The position numbers and the translations under genes were made by a program. A stretch of 25,001 nucleotides of DNA from a virus. The stretch covers positions 1 through 25,001 of the IMG/VR virus record IMGVR_UViG_3300011420_000109. The stretch is one strand, 5' to 3'. The notes beneath the pieces were generated by a model. The model worked only from the letters and a program-made list of their open reading frames with translations, was not told the DNA's origin and made no database searches. Of the stretch, positions 14,402 through 23,256 are shown piece after piece. The number at the start of each line of letters is the position of its first letter. The first letter of the stretch is position 1.

Positions 14402-15922
14402 ATGAGTCGATTATTTGCTGCGCGTACCGACAGCACCTCTGGCAACGTCGACATCCTGTATTCAGATGACGGTGTCAACTTTGTCTTAGCTGTTGACGAT
14501 CACTACATCGCCTCACCACGAGGTTTCTGTGCAGGGCCGCGCGACCAAGTCTATTGGGGTAGCAACCAAGATTACCCGACAAACGGCGGAGCCATCTACA
14601 CGTGGGACGGCGCAGCGGTCGTCGAACTCGTCGGCACACCGACTGACTGCTACAACTCCAGCGGCCTCGCGTGGAGCAGGGATGATGCCCGTTTATACGC
14701 TGCCTTCAACCACGACGTCACACCGAACGTCGGCTACTGGGACGATGCGTTAGAGACATGGACGATGCTGGCAGATGCGGCGTCGCTGATCGGATCCGGA
14801 ACGACTGCTGGCCACATTGCGATGACGTCGGATCCTGTGACCGGCGCGCACATCGACCTGTTCGCCATGAGGACAGGCGGCAGCGACGCCGTGCTGCGGT
14901 GGGGCGGCAGTAGCTGGGTCGTTGACATCGCCGTGACCGCAGGCAGCGTCTTCGGGTTCGACCCAAGCGGCAATCACCAGCTCGCGCACATGCTCGCTGA
15001 TGGCGACGTGCTCTACCTGTTCTACCAGAACAAGACCGCTGGAGGCACACCGAACAAGACCATCTTTAAGCGCGACGCCGCAGGCACGTGGACGGACATC
15101 TCGCCGCCGGACGCGGCTGTGCAGTACGGCACGTTCCGCGCTGGCGCGGTGCACGAGGGAGACCTCTACGCCTTCTTCTACACGCCCACGTTCTCGGTGA
15201 TGCAGATCTGGAAGCGCAGTGGCACTACGTGGTCGATGGACTTCGACTCGCTTGCTGATAACCCGACGTCCGCATTCGGTTGGTTTAATGCCATGCTGTC
15301 GTGGAACGGCGAACTCTACGCAGCACCTGAATACAATGCCGGGACTGACAACTACATTCTCGTCAAGACAGGCGGCACGTGGGCGCATCGCACACTAACT
15401 GACGCCGCGTTCAACTTCGCCGTGGTTGCGACTGGTATCACGATCATCGAGGTGATTCCTAACAACGGTAACGTTGCTGGTGGTGACACGGTTGAGGTCA
15501 TCGGAACACTTTTTGATCCTAACTGTGAGGTTTTGTTTGCAAATCTCTTTGCGATTGATGTGGTCGTAAATAGTCCCGAGTCGATTACGTGTAAGGTTCC
15601 CCCGCATGCGTTAGGATTAGTAGACGTCACCGTAACGAATCCAGATGATGGTGGATTTGACGTCGGTGATGATCTATATGAATACACAGAGTTAGCAGAG
15701 TTGAACATTGACTGTGATGCGATCACGCCATCAAATGGTAGCATGGCTGGTGGAACAGCTATCACCATCAACGGTTCCGGTTTTGTATCGGGCATGCTTA
15801 TCTACTTTGATGATGTGTTAGCTACGAGCATCGTGTTCGTAAACTCAACGCAATACACGTGCGTGACTCCGGCTCATCAGGTTGGGCCTGTGGATATCAA
15901 GATGGTCACACCGATACCGTAA
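14402..15922 (+). CDS. Tail protein: beta-propeller-like domain plus two IPT/TIG domains
   Basis: The 506-residue product has two parts. Residues 1-340 carry at least six spaced repeats of a hairpin with a W/K...G.W core: IYTWDGAAVVEL, VGYWDDALETWTML, VLRWGGSSWVVDI, IFKRDAAGTWTDI, QIWKRSGTTWSMDF and ILVKTGGTWAHRTL. Together with LYAAF, LYLFYQ and ELYAAPE strands they suggest a kelch/sialidase-like propeller. Residues about 346-430 and 434-506 are two IPT/TIG domains (IPNNGNVAGGDTVEV; ITPSNGSMAGGTAITINGSGF). The position after the tape measure suggests a tail-tip adhesion protein. The propeller DNA is GC-rich and the TIG DNA is not, suggesting domain acquisition. No catalytic sialidase residues were identified. 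Confidence 0.75.
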   Translation: MSRLFAARTDSTSGNVDILYSDDGVNFVLAVDDHYIASPRGFCAGPRDQVYWGSNQDYPTNGGAIYTWDGAAVVELVGTPTDCYNSSGLAWSRDDARLYAAFNHDVTPNVGYWDDALETWTMLADAASLIGSGTTAGHIAMTSDPVTGAHIDLFAMRTGGSDAVLRWGGSSWVVDIAVTAGSVFGFDPSGNHQLAHMLADGDVLYLFYQNKTAGGTPNKTIFKRDAAGTWTDISPPDAAVQYGTFRAGAVHEGDLYAFFYTPTFSVMQIWKRSGTTWSMDFDSLADNPTSAFGWFNAMLSWNGELYAAPEYNAGTDNYILVKTGGTWAHRTLTDAAFNFAVVATGITIIEVIPNNGNVAGGDTVEVIGTLFDPNCEVLFANLFAIDVVVNSPESITCKVPPHALGLVDVTVTNPDDGGFDVGDDLYEYTELAELNIDCDAITPSNGSMAGGTAITINGSGFVSGMLIYFDDVLATSIVFVNSTQYTCVTPAHQVGPVDIKMVTPIP

Positions 15923-15931
15923 GGGAAGCGC

Positions 15932-16357
15932 ATGGCAAAAAGTAACTACTTCGAGAACGCGCTGCTCAAGTTAATCTTTAACGCAATAACGATTGATGGC
16001 CTTGCACAAGACCAAGTTATCGCGCCACTTACACATGTGGTCGTCGCACTACATACGGCCGACCCAGGTGAGGCAGGTACACAAGCGACAAATGAGATCG
16101 CATACACCGGTTATCTTCGAGTTCCGGTTCCACGCACAACGGCTGGTTGGACCGTGACGAATAATTCTGTATCACCTGCGGCACCCATTAGTTTTGCCGA
16201 GATGACCGACGGAGTGGGTGGACCTATCACGCATATCAGTGTCGGTGATGGCATTTCAGATCGAATCATCTACCGTGGCGCGTTAACACCCAACATTAAC
16301 GTGTCACTTGGCGCGGTTCCACGCCTTGACACCACTAGTGTGATCACAGAAGAGTAG
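15932..16357 (+). CDS. Small phage structural protein (gp80-like tail fibre-associated family)
   Basis: The 141-residue protein matches a common small phage structural type: SNYFENALLKLIF at the start, VVVALHTADPGEAGTQ, a Y-x-R-V-P-V strand, then ISFAEMTDGVGGPITHISVGD and IIYRGALTPNINVSLGAVPRL. The order 'SNYLENALL ... VALhTADP ... GY.R ... F ... G.vThf.i.D ... yG.Lt....v..G' is familiar from mycobacteriophage-type structural proteins (gp80-like), whose exact role is not settled. A good AAGGGA site precedes the ATG. The gene is between the propeller-TIG gene and an unrecognised structural gene, so it is probably a minor tail component. Confidence 0.7.
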   Translation: MAKSNYFENALLKLIFNAITIDGLAQDQVIAPLTHVVVALHTADPGEAGTQATNEIAYTGYLRVPVPRTTAGWTVTNNSVSPAAPISFAEMTDGVGGPITHISVGDGISDRIIYRGALTPNINVSLGAVPRLDTTSVITEE

Positions 16358-16372
16358 AAAGAGAGACAAGTA

Positions 16373-17491
16373 ATGAGACTCGCAACTCACAGCGATAAGC
16401 TTGAGCGATGGCTCGGAACGGCAACGGTTGAACAGATATCAGCTTCCATGAAAGATTGGTATGGCCCACCGATCGCCGTTGGTAACGTTCCAGGTGCGGT
16501 CTTCGTATGCCGTGGTGGTGACTTTCGAGGTCGTATCACTGCCGGTCAGGTGGCCCCGCTAATCGACTACTACGAGCAGCGTCTGAAGCGCATCTTTCGT
16601 AACGCGTCACGTCGTCAGCTCACGCAACTGAACACTGGATTTTCAAGCGTATCGGACCTCATCCTCGAGGCTACGCAAGGTGGGAAGTCGCGAAAATTTC
16701 ACATGCATAAGGTTGGTGTGACGCATGTGGTTGGTGCCTCTTATTCTCATTGGGGATACGGAAGTTCGCCCAGCGCTGGTGCGGCAGCCTCGGCAGCTCC
16801 AGGCGGTGATGCACCAACTAGTGTCACGTTAGGGGCGTACCCGTTTACTAACCCTGCGGGAACCGACACGCAGCACTTCGTAGATGCGTCGATCATGGCC
16901 GATCTTGGGCCAAGTCAACTACTGCTCTATGATCGAATCTTTCAAGTTGCAAAGACGATGAACTCAAACCCTACCGAGTCAGTGACCGGTGTGCCGACGC
17001 GTTATCAGAGCAGTACGCCGGGGCTTGCTGATTTTGCCGGAGGCAACTTTGCGTTTCCTGAGGTGTTTACGGTACTTGCGGCTGGTGCACACAACTGGAC
17101 AGTCTGCAAGTATCGTAATGAGCTTGGCACAGATGCTGTGTCATTCCCATCTACTGCAGGCGTGAGTGCCGCTGCTGCTGCACGCATTGATCTTCCGGTG
17201 AATAGCTGGTTTATGCCACTAGCTGCCAGCGACACAGGTGTGAAGGATTTAGATCAGTTACAGTATGATACGTCTCTCATCGCAACAGGCGCGATTAACT
17301 GGGTGATCGGACATCCGATCGTCTTCATGCCAGTGCCGTTAGCCAACGCGATGCAGACGATTGACGGTATCATGACCGCGTTCAACCTTGTGCGAATCTT
17401 CAATGATGCCGCACTGGCCACACTTGACGTTATGAAGAGCAACACTACTGCCACTACGTGGAACGGGATCTTTACCACCGTAGCAGGATAG
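16373..17491 (+). CDS. Unrecognised tail-region structural protein, 372 residues
   Basis: I do not recognise this gene. The product has an N-terminal part with WLGTATVEQISASMKDWYG and GDFRGRITAG, a helix GQVAPLIDYYEQRLKRIF, a Ser/Ala/Gly-rich flexible stretch near residues 130-145 (SPSAGAAASAAPGG), and a compact C-terminal half with NSWFMPLAASDTGV, GAINWVIGHPIVFMP and IMTAFNLVRIFNDAAL. No signal peptide, membrane segment or catalytic motif is seen. It lies between the small structural gene and the hub, where a distal tail or baseplate ring protein would be expected, so that is the best guess. Its Shine-Dalgarno site is the GAAAGAGAG region upstream of the ATG. Confidence 0.6.
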   Translation: MRLATHSDKLERWLGTATVEQISASMKDWYGPPIAVGNVPGAVFVCRGGDFRGRITAGQVAPLIDYYEQRLKRIFRNASRRQLTQLNTGFSSVSDLILEATQGGKSRKFHMHKVGVTHVVGASYSHWGYGSSPSAGAAASAAPGGDAPTSVTLGAYPFTNPAGTDTQHFVDASIMADLGPSQLLLYDRIFQVAKTMNSNPTESVTGVPTRYQSSTPGLADFAGGNFAFPEVFTVLAAGAHNWTVCKYRNELGTDAVSFPSTAGVSAAAAARIDLPVNSWFMPLAASDTGVKDLDQLQYDTSLIATGAINWVIGHPIVFMPVPLANAMQTIDGIMTAFNLVRIFNDAALATLDVMKSNTTATTWNGIFTTVAG

Positions 17492-17494
17492 CTT

Positions 17495-20400
17495 ATGAGC
17501 GGTTTGCCTCCACAGTTGATCTGGGCTCCGAAGTACACGTGGCACGATCCTAGTATACCACTACGAATCGAACCTGAGATCTTGCTGACGTCGTTTTCGA
17601 TCGCCGGTACGTCTAGTTCAACGTGGCAAGGTAATAAGGTTCGTGCCATCACGTGTGAGGGAGTGTTCACGTATACTCCGATGGTTGGTCAGGTTTGGGA
17701 CGGTACGTTACGTCGTGATCCTGAGATCACCATTCATGATGCATATAACGATTCACCAAACATCTCATCATTCACTGATGAGGAGGAGCCGCAACTTGGT
17801 GCAAACGTCCAACTTGACATGGGAGATGGTATTGGTGTATTAGCCGGTGGTCTGGTGCAAGCTACGCTCATGCGTTATGAGGGGCTTAAGGAACAACTGG
17901 TTTGGGATGCAACGATCGCGGACCACAAGTGGTTGCTAAATAAGAGACGGCCGTTTGGTTGTTTTTATGATGTTTCAGCGACCACAATTGCACTATCACT
18001 CATTGCAGATTACGCTCCGTCTGATTATTCAGGTGCAGGCGTCGCATTAGACTTGCCAAAGATCAGCGTTGAGTTTAATGGACAGTTGAACTTTACTGAA
18101 TGCTTTTCAAAGATCTGTTCACTCATCAACGGTAAGTGTCGCGTTGATAAGAACAAAGTTATACACCTCTTTCAGTTCGAGGCCGTTTCACCACCAGATC
18201 CTATTAACGACGCGAACATAGATCTGTTACGTGATATTCCCATCACGCTTCATAAGGACATTTCACAGATTAGAAACCGTGTATTTGTGCGAGGTGCGTT
18301 TGCACATTTGTTAGTTGATGAGAGCGGTCAAGGAATCGAGTATGTCGGCGGTCAGATCGGTGGTCGCCCTGGCGCTGTTAGTGCGGTGCCAGTTAACTTT
18401 GAACTAGAAGGTGGAAGTGACACTATTCCAACGGTTGGTGATATCGTTATCATCACCGTTGTGGTGGGTTCAGTTGGTAGAAATCCTGCATGCGCGATTA
18501 GCGGTTATACTGCACTTGGTCAGCTTAACGTGGCAGGAGCTGACTATGACACCAGTATGAATGTGTCTTGGAAACGCATGGGCGTGGTGCCAGACACATC
18601 CTTCACATTACCAAGCTCAGGCAACGTCGCTGATGCTCAAAGTTACACCGTGCAAGTGTTTAGAGATGTGCATGCCACTGCTCCACTTGACGTTACATCC
18701 ATTGGTTTAACCGGTGTTGGAACCGCACGTCCGGATCCGGCAGAGGTGACACCGTCTTCACTCGGTGCTGTGATCGTTGTCTGTGCTGGTGGCGCATCAT
18801 CCGTTGGAGAATCATACATATCTCCGGTTAACTTTGAGAGTGATTTTCTAACAGGCAATGTCGTTGACACCACAAACGCGATGATCGGCTCAGGCTACGC
18901 GAGGTGGACATCATCTAGTCCTGTAGACCCGTCTCAGTATGGTGGTGGCTCAAATAGTCTAACAGATTCGTGGGCAGCTTACACAATCGTACTTCGTCCT
19001 GCAGTGTCGATAGCATTTTCAGACGTGCCCGTTCAACTTCAGGTTGACGGTAAGGACATCTTCAACCCGAGTGGTGGTCAGATCATCATCGGTTGTCAGA
19101 TCGCGAATTACACGGGTGTGACTGAAAGTCTGATCTATCCGCCACCTGACGCTAGCGCGTTCACACCTCCCACCTGCGGCGCGAACGCCGACAACACAAG
19201 TGCAGGCGTCATTAAGACGCGTGTGCGCTATAGTGTGGCGTTTATCATCAACGGGAAGGAGTCGCAGCGCGGTAACAATAACCACGAGTTCACCTACGGG
19301 AATCCGACCGGCGAGATCTTGCAGGCTTCTGCAGCTGGTATGTCGAGTTTTAGCGCCTTCGTTCGCCTACCAGGAGAGGGTTTTATCCCTTACGGAGGTT
19401 CTGAGTATCAGCTTGGCGCGGCCGACTCGCTCGGTGGCATCATGACTAACGGCATGGCAATCGGTGTTGGCGCAGACGGAAGTGGTATCCCTGGCGCGCT
19501 TCGCTTCGAAGGTATAGGCACGCTTGGAGATCCGCGTCTAACACAGCTAATATTCTGGCGGCGTTCGCTCGTGTCGCTACCGGGCGATCCGCAGATAGGG
19601 CAGTACATGCACGAGGCTGGGCGCATCGCTAACGGCGCCACAGAGTGGACTGACACAAAATCAGATGAGAGCCTCGGTAACCTAATCCCACCGATAGGTG
19701 AAGTTAGGGTGGACGCGAACGGTAAAAAGACGCCACCGATACTTGTGAACTCGGGTGAAAACTACACCGGTAGCCGATCCTTTATCTGGGGCATTGCAAG
19801 TGGACCTCCTGGCACCACGGCGCGCAAGATCTACAGGCAGGAAGCATATAACGATAACTTCGTTTCTGCTGACTGGACCGAGCCTGAATTGTGCATGACC
19901 ATCAACAATAACATTTACATCGGTGGACAACTTGGCGTGGTCGGCCAAGTCGGTGAGGCCATCGAGGACACGAAGCCGACACGTGTGTTTAGCTGGCAGC
20001 GCACGGCAAATCGTGGTCCAACGTTGTTAGGTCCGCCACCACAGCAACCTAGGCGAGTGTTCATACTTCAGAATGTAACCGGGTTAACTCACCCAGTACG
20101 TGAAGGTGATGAGGTTGCGATCTGGATGCAAGTGGAAGATTTTCCATCACAGCTTGCAATGGCAACGATCGAAGGTGGTGATGGCATTCACGAGTACATC
20201 ATCCTTGATGACACCTTACGTTCAGATGCAGAACTTTTGAGACGTGGAAACGCCGAACTCACACTGTTCAAAGATCCGATCTGGACGGTGACTTACTCAA
20301 CGTGGGATATGAAATCTATAAGTGGTGCGTCTGTTCAGTTCAACCTTACAAACCCACCTATCGTCGCCGATCTACTCATCACCGATGTGACCGTTGACAA

Positions 20401-20518
20401 GATTCACGTCTTTGGTGATAATGAAAGTTCTCACCGACCACGTTATTCTGTGACGGCGTCAAGTGTTAAGTTTACACTTGACGACTTGTTACGACGTGCG
20501 TTGTTAAGACCGTTCTAG
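17495..20518 (+). CDS. Large tail-tip / baseplate hub protein with an inserted jelly-roll-like domain
   Basis: The 1007-residue product is the largest tail-tip protein. Residues 1-280 look like hub domains: RAITCEGVFTYTPMVG, PEITIHDAYND, VQLDMGDGIGVLAGGLVQ, then KNKVIHLFQF and KDISQIRNRVFVRGAFAH. Residues about 283-498 are an inserted module: VNFELEGGSDTIPTVGDIVI, DTSMNVSWKRMG, DAQSYTVQVFRDV, PLDVTSIG and VIVVCAGG, a pattern met in unrelated phage fibres and probably a carbohydrate-binding jelly roll. After it the hub resumes (PVQLQVDGKDIF), followed by fibronectin-like and beta-rich segments. It should open the tip and contact the host. No peptidase motif was seen. Confidence 0.72.
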   Translation: MSGLPPQLIWAPKYTWHDPSIPLRIEPEILLTSFSIAGTSSSTWQGNKVRAITCEGVFTYTPMVGQVWDGTLRRDPEITIHDAYNDSPNISSFTDEEEPQLGANVQLDMGDGIGVLAGGLVQATLMRYEGLKEQLVWDATIADHKWLLNKRRPFGCFYDVSATTIALSLIADYAPSDYSGAGVALDLPKISVEFNGQLNFTECFSKICSLINGKCRVDKNKVIHLFQFEAVSPPDPINDANIDLLRDIPITLHKDISQIRNRVFVRGAFAHLLVDESGQGIEYVGGQIGGRPGAVSAVPVNFELEGGSDTIPTVGDIVIITVVVGSVGRNPACAISGYTALGQLNVAGADYDTSMNVSWKRMGVVPDTSFTLPSSGNVADAQSYTVQVFRDVHATAPLDVTSIGLTGVGTARPDPAEVTPSSLGAVIVVCAGGASSVGESYISPVNFESDFLTGNVVDTTNAMIGSGYARWTSSSPVDPSQYGGGSNSLTDSWAAYTIVLRPAVSIAFSDVPVQLQVDGKDIFNPSGGQIIIGCQIANYTGVTESLIYPPPDASAFTPPTCGANADNTSAGVIKTRVRYSVAFIINGKESQRGNNNHEFTYGNPTGEILQASAAGMSSFSAFVRLPGEGFIPYGGSEYQLGAADSLGGIMTNGMAIGVGADGSGIPGALRFEGIGTLGDPRLTQLIFWRRSLVSLPGDPQIGQYMHEAGRIANGATEWTDTKSDESLGNLIPPIGEVRVDANGKKTPPILVNSGENYTGSRSFIWGIASGPPGTTARKIYRQEAYNDNFVSADWTEPELCMTINNNIYIGGQLGVVGQVGEAIEDTKPTRVFSWQRTANRGPTLLGPPPQQPRRVFILQNVTGLTHPVREGDEVAIWMQVEDFPSQLAMATIEGGDGIHEYIILDDTLRSDAELLRRGNAELTLFKDPIWTVTYSTWDMKSISGASVQFNLTNPPIVADLLITDVTVDKIHVFGDNESSHRPRYSVTASSVKFTLDDLLRRALLRPF

Positions 20519-20526
20519 GAAGAAGT

Positions 20527-20985
20527 ATGAAACTCTATCCAAATGATGCTGGCATCAAGTCAAAGCTTACACCTACACAGGTCGTCGCGATGACCATCTG
20601 GGCCGAAGCACGGGCTGAACTGATCGAGGGTGAGGTCGCCGTTGGTTGTGTAATAAGAAATAGGGTGTTACGTCCTAAACGTTTCGCCGACACGTGGGCA
20701 GGTGTGTGTTTAGCTAAGTGGCAGTTTAGCTGCTGGATCCCACAGGGTGGTGAGGCCAACTACAACATGCTCATGAGACGTTGTGAGACGGCACAATCCG
20801 GTCTCGCACCGTGGCCACCACAACAGCTGTGGGTTGCAGAGGGTATTATCAGTGGAGCCATTGAAGATCGGGTTGCAACCGCTGATCACTACTATGCGTC
20901 GTGGATGCCCAAGCCTCCAGCTTGGGCGGTTGGCGTTCAACCGGTCATGGTGATCGGAACGCATCGTTTCTATAGGATTCAGTAA
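20527..20985 (+). CDS. SleB-type cell wall hydrolase (virion lysin or endolysin)
   Basis: The 152-residue product matches the Hydrolase_2/SleB family of peptidoglycan-cleaving lytic transglycosylases. TIWAEARAEL (23-32) holds the catalytic Glu E27. EGEVAVGCVIRNRVL follows as in the family, then KWQFSCW, the conserved Q-F-S-C-W turn. The C-terminal HYYASWMPKPPAW is the other recognised segment. There is no signal peptide or membrane anchor, so it needs a holin or acts from the virion. It is close to the usual size of the catalytic domain alone. Placement between the hub and a glycosidase-like gene fits a tail-tip lysin as well as an endolysin. AGGAAG precedes the ATG. Confidence 0.88.
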   Translation: MKLYPNDAGIKSKLTPTQVVAMTIWAEARAELIEGEVAVGCVIRNRVLRPKRFADTWAGVCLAKWQFSCWIPQGGEANYNMLMRRCETAQSGLAPWPPQQLWVAEGIISGAIEDRVATADHYYASWMPKPPAWAVGVQPVMVIGTHRFYRIQ

Positions 20986-21008
20986 CGGATCAACAAAAAG
21001 GGGCAAGT

Positions 21009-22784
21009 ATGGCAAACTCCAGTCCTCCGTGGCCACCTCAGCTCGACGAAGAGGCAAGAGGTTTTTGGATTCAGCTTCAGTCAAAGTACACCGGCGGAAG
21101 CATTGATGCGATCGGTTCGGTTCGTTGGCCCAGTGAGTGGCGCATGCACCGTGCTAACGGCTTATCGACATCACTCTCGTTTCAGATCGTCTCTGACGCC
21201 ATCGATGCGATTCGGTCTGGTGGTCAACCACTACCAACACCTCCGGGCCCGTATGATGTGCCGTGGCAGCCAGAGATGGATGCCGATTGTCAAGCGTTTA
21301 TTGACGCGCTACGGGCCGCCTATCGTGACGAACATCCTAATAAACCACAAGATGTTGACGGTTTAGGTTACACACGGTGGGGTAGTGATTACCGAATCGC
21401 ACGTGCGAACGGTTTGAATCACGAGCGTGCGACGAACAAGGTCCTCGGTGCTATTCGTCGCATCTGGAACATTCCGTTACCCGTCACCGAAAATCGCAAT
21501 CGCCTAAGCGGTGTGCTCAAACAAGTTGGGTGGCAGTCGTTCGACGAGACGGGTCCTAAGATCTACCTATTCTGTCACACGATGTCATTTCTGTCTGACT
21601 GGTTTAGACTTGAGAAGCGGGAGCGTGTTAAGAATTCGCTACGCATCATCGCTAACAAGTATGGAGGCATCCGTTACTGTGATGTCCTCGGTTACTACGA
21701 TAAGAACCGTGATGGTGAATCACCATGGACGGCGTGGTTGGGTAAAGAACTCACACCTGTCCAGTTTATCTCGCACTCTGGTCGAACGATCTCACCTACT
21801 CCCGGCTACTGGGAAGGCTATCGAGAGTTATTGTTGTTCTGTCACGAGCTTAAGCTCAAGGTAATGTGTGATCGCGGTGATCTCAACGGTTTGACGACAA
21901 GACAAAAGATCACACATATGGAGAGCGTCGGGCGCATGTTTGGCAGCCTCGGTTCGATAGGATCCGAAGTGTTAGGTGCGCTGTTTGCGTTGAATGAACC
22001 GTGGCAGAACGGCGGTGGTGATCCTATCGACGTGCAGTTACTTAAGGACATGATCTGGGCCTTTGAACGCGGTGCGGGTTGGCTACCATCGTGTGTTGGC
22101 CTCGGTGATCCCGGCGGACAGGGACTCGAGTCTGAGGATCCTGCCTCACTCATCGCGCTCGCGCCTGATCCTGCTACTTGCATCGTTGTACACGGTAACC
22201 GCGGTTCACACGATCATATCATCGAGCACTATCGCGGCTACGGTTACGATCAGACGATTCGTGATCACAACAAGAAGGTGTGGAACCGGGAGCCGGTCGG
22301 TGGTGGTCCGGGCGTGTCTGTCGGTCAGGTGAATGATCCTGAGGTGTTATGTGGAGTGGTGTTAGGTGCGCTAACCTCGGGTCAACAGTTCACCTTCATG
22401 TCCGGTGCGGGTGTGTTCGGAGAGGGCCTCGTCGAGGAGATGCCGGGCTTCAATGAGGTGGCACGTCTCACGGAGTGGTTACCGGATGACATCGCCGACT
22501 TCACCATCGTGATTCACTCGGGTGATCGATTTAAGGGAACGCGAATCATGGCCGCCGTTGATCCAACCCGGTTTGACGCGTCACATCACGCCGACGGTAG
22601 ATTCGCCGCCGTGCTTCATACTGTCGAGACATCGGGCAACCCACTCCCGTGTGAACGCGCCTGTTCAGAGTTCACGGTCATCAATCCGGTCACGGGCGAC
22701 GTTGAGAGGTCGGGTCCCATCAAGGTAGGAGAGAAGTTCAAGCATGAGGGAAAGGTTCGACTCGTCATCGGTAAACTTTCGTAA
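21009..22784 (+). CDS. Glycoside-hydrolase-like TIM-barrel protein with two N-terminal repeats
   Basis: The 591-residue product begins with two related repeats (residues 8-69 and 86-153) sharing W-x-P-x-x-D, a helix, then R-W-x-S-x-x-R-x-x-R-A-N-G-L. They look like small helical binding modules. Residues 155-540 resemble a TIM-barrel glycoside hydrolase: KIYLFCHTMSFLSDWF, IRYCDVLGYYDKN, LLLFCHELKLKVMCDRG, LFALNEPWQNGG with E330 as a possible acid/base, and WNREPVGGGPG with E428 as a possible nucleophile. The family is not certain and activity is unproven. Next to a wall hydrolase and the hub, it may be a tail depolymerase. AAGGGG precedes the ATG. Confidence 0.68.
   Translation: MANSSPPWPPQLDEEARGFWIQLQSKYTGGSIDAIGSVRWPSEWRMHRANGLSTSLSFQIVSDAIDAIRSGGQPLPTPPGPYDVPWQPEMDADCQAFIDALRAAYRDEHPNKPQDVDGLGYTRWGSDYRIARANGLNHERATNKVLGAIRRIWNIPLPVTENRNRLSGVLKQVGWQSFDETGPKIYLFCHTMSFLSDWFRLEKRERVKNSLRIIANKYGGIRYCDVLGYYDKNRDGESPWTAWLGKELTPVQFISHSGRTISPTPGYWEGYRELLLFCHELKLKVMCDRGDLNGLTTRQKITHMESVGRMFGSLGSIGSEVLGALFALNEPWQNGGGDPIDVQLLKDMIWAFERGAGWLPSCVGLGDPGGQGLESEDPASLIALAPDPATCIVVHGNRGSHDHIIEHYRGYGYDQTIRDHNKKVWNREPVGGGPGVSVGQVNDPEVLCGVVLGALTSGQQFTFMSGAGVFGEGLVEEMPGFNEVARLTEWLPDDIADFTIVIHSGDRFKGTRIMAAVDPTRFDASHHADGRFAAVLHTVETSGNPLPCERACSEFTVINPVTGDVERSGPIKVGEKFKHEGKVRLVIGKLS
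21030..21467 (+). repeat. Two tandem protein repeats at the N-terminus of the glycosidase-like protein
   Basis: Repeat 1 covers residues 8-69 (21030-21215) and repeat 2 residues 86-153 (21264-21467). Shared positions include W8/W86, R39-W40/R123-W124, S42/S126, R45/R129 and the block R48-A-N-G-L/R132-A-N-G-L. They are diverged at DNA level, so the duplication is old. Confidence 0.75.
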
Positions 22785-22793
22785 GGAGACACA

Positions 22794-23255
22794 ATGATTA
22801 TCAAGTGTGTGTTGGTTCTAACACTCGTTGGTGTGATGTTGGCGTGTGGGCCAAAGTTACCTCCGAACACCTCGGTTGAGGCAAAGACGGCCGTGCGTGC
22901 CACACAGGTGATCGCTGGACTGCGTGCCACACTGCCGGTGTTGAAGGCTTCGACGTGTCAGCCGACGGTTCCTAAGCCGTGCGTGCAACCGGCCGACGCG
23001 TTAAAGATCGTCGATAACATCGAAAAGGCCGCGAACGTTGGCCTCGAACTCGGTCAGGTGTTAACGCTACTTGACAACGCGACGCTCGAGCCTGATAAGG
23101 TTGACCTACAGCAGAAGGCGCGCCTCATCTTAACGGTGCTACAGGGCATCTTGACTAACAGCGCGTTGTTGCCATTGGAACCCGAGGCTCGCGCTCTGGT
23201 CGCCAACATGTTCACAAACGTCACCGCGTTACTGTTCGCGGTGTTTGGAGGTTAA
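22794..23255 (+). CDS. Phage-encoded lipoprotein
   Basis: The 153-residue product begins IIKCVLVLTLVGVMLACG: a charged start, a hydrophobic stretch and the lipobox M-L-A-C18, so signal peptidase II should cleave before C18 and lipidate it. The mature part is mostly helical and polar, with a pair of Cys near residues 54-65 (STCQPTVPKPCVQP) and helices such as VDNIEKAANVGLELGQVL. I do not recognise the family. Its position after lysin genes would fit a lysis-associated lipoprotein (outer spanin) or a superinfection-exclusion lipoprotein. No matching inner spanin is visible. AAGGAG precedes the ATG. A lipoprotein argues for a membrane-facing role during late infection. Confidence 0.78.
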   Translation: MIIKCVLVLTLVGVMLACGPKLPPNTSVEAKTAVRATQVIAGLRATLPVLKASTCQPTVPKPCVQPADALKIVDNIEKAANVGLELGQVLTLLDNATLEPDKVDLQQKARLILTVLQGILTNSALLPLEPEARALVANMFTNVTALLFAVFGG

Positions 23256-23256
23256 G

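Noticed and set aside
14718-15388. Long reverse-strand open frames opposite the propeller gene
   Set aside because: They arise from the high GC of that segment and encode Arg/Cys/His-rich sequence with no family features; the forward gene is clearly coding.
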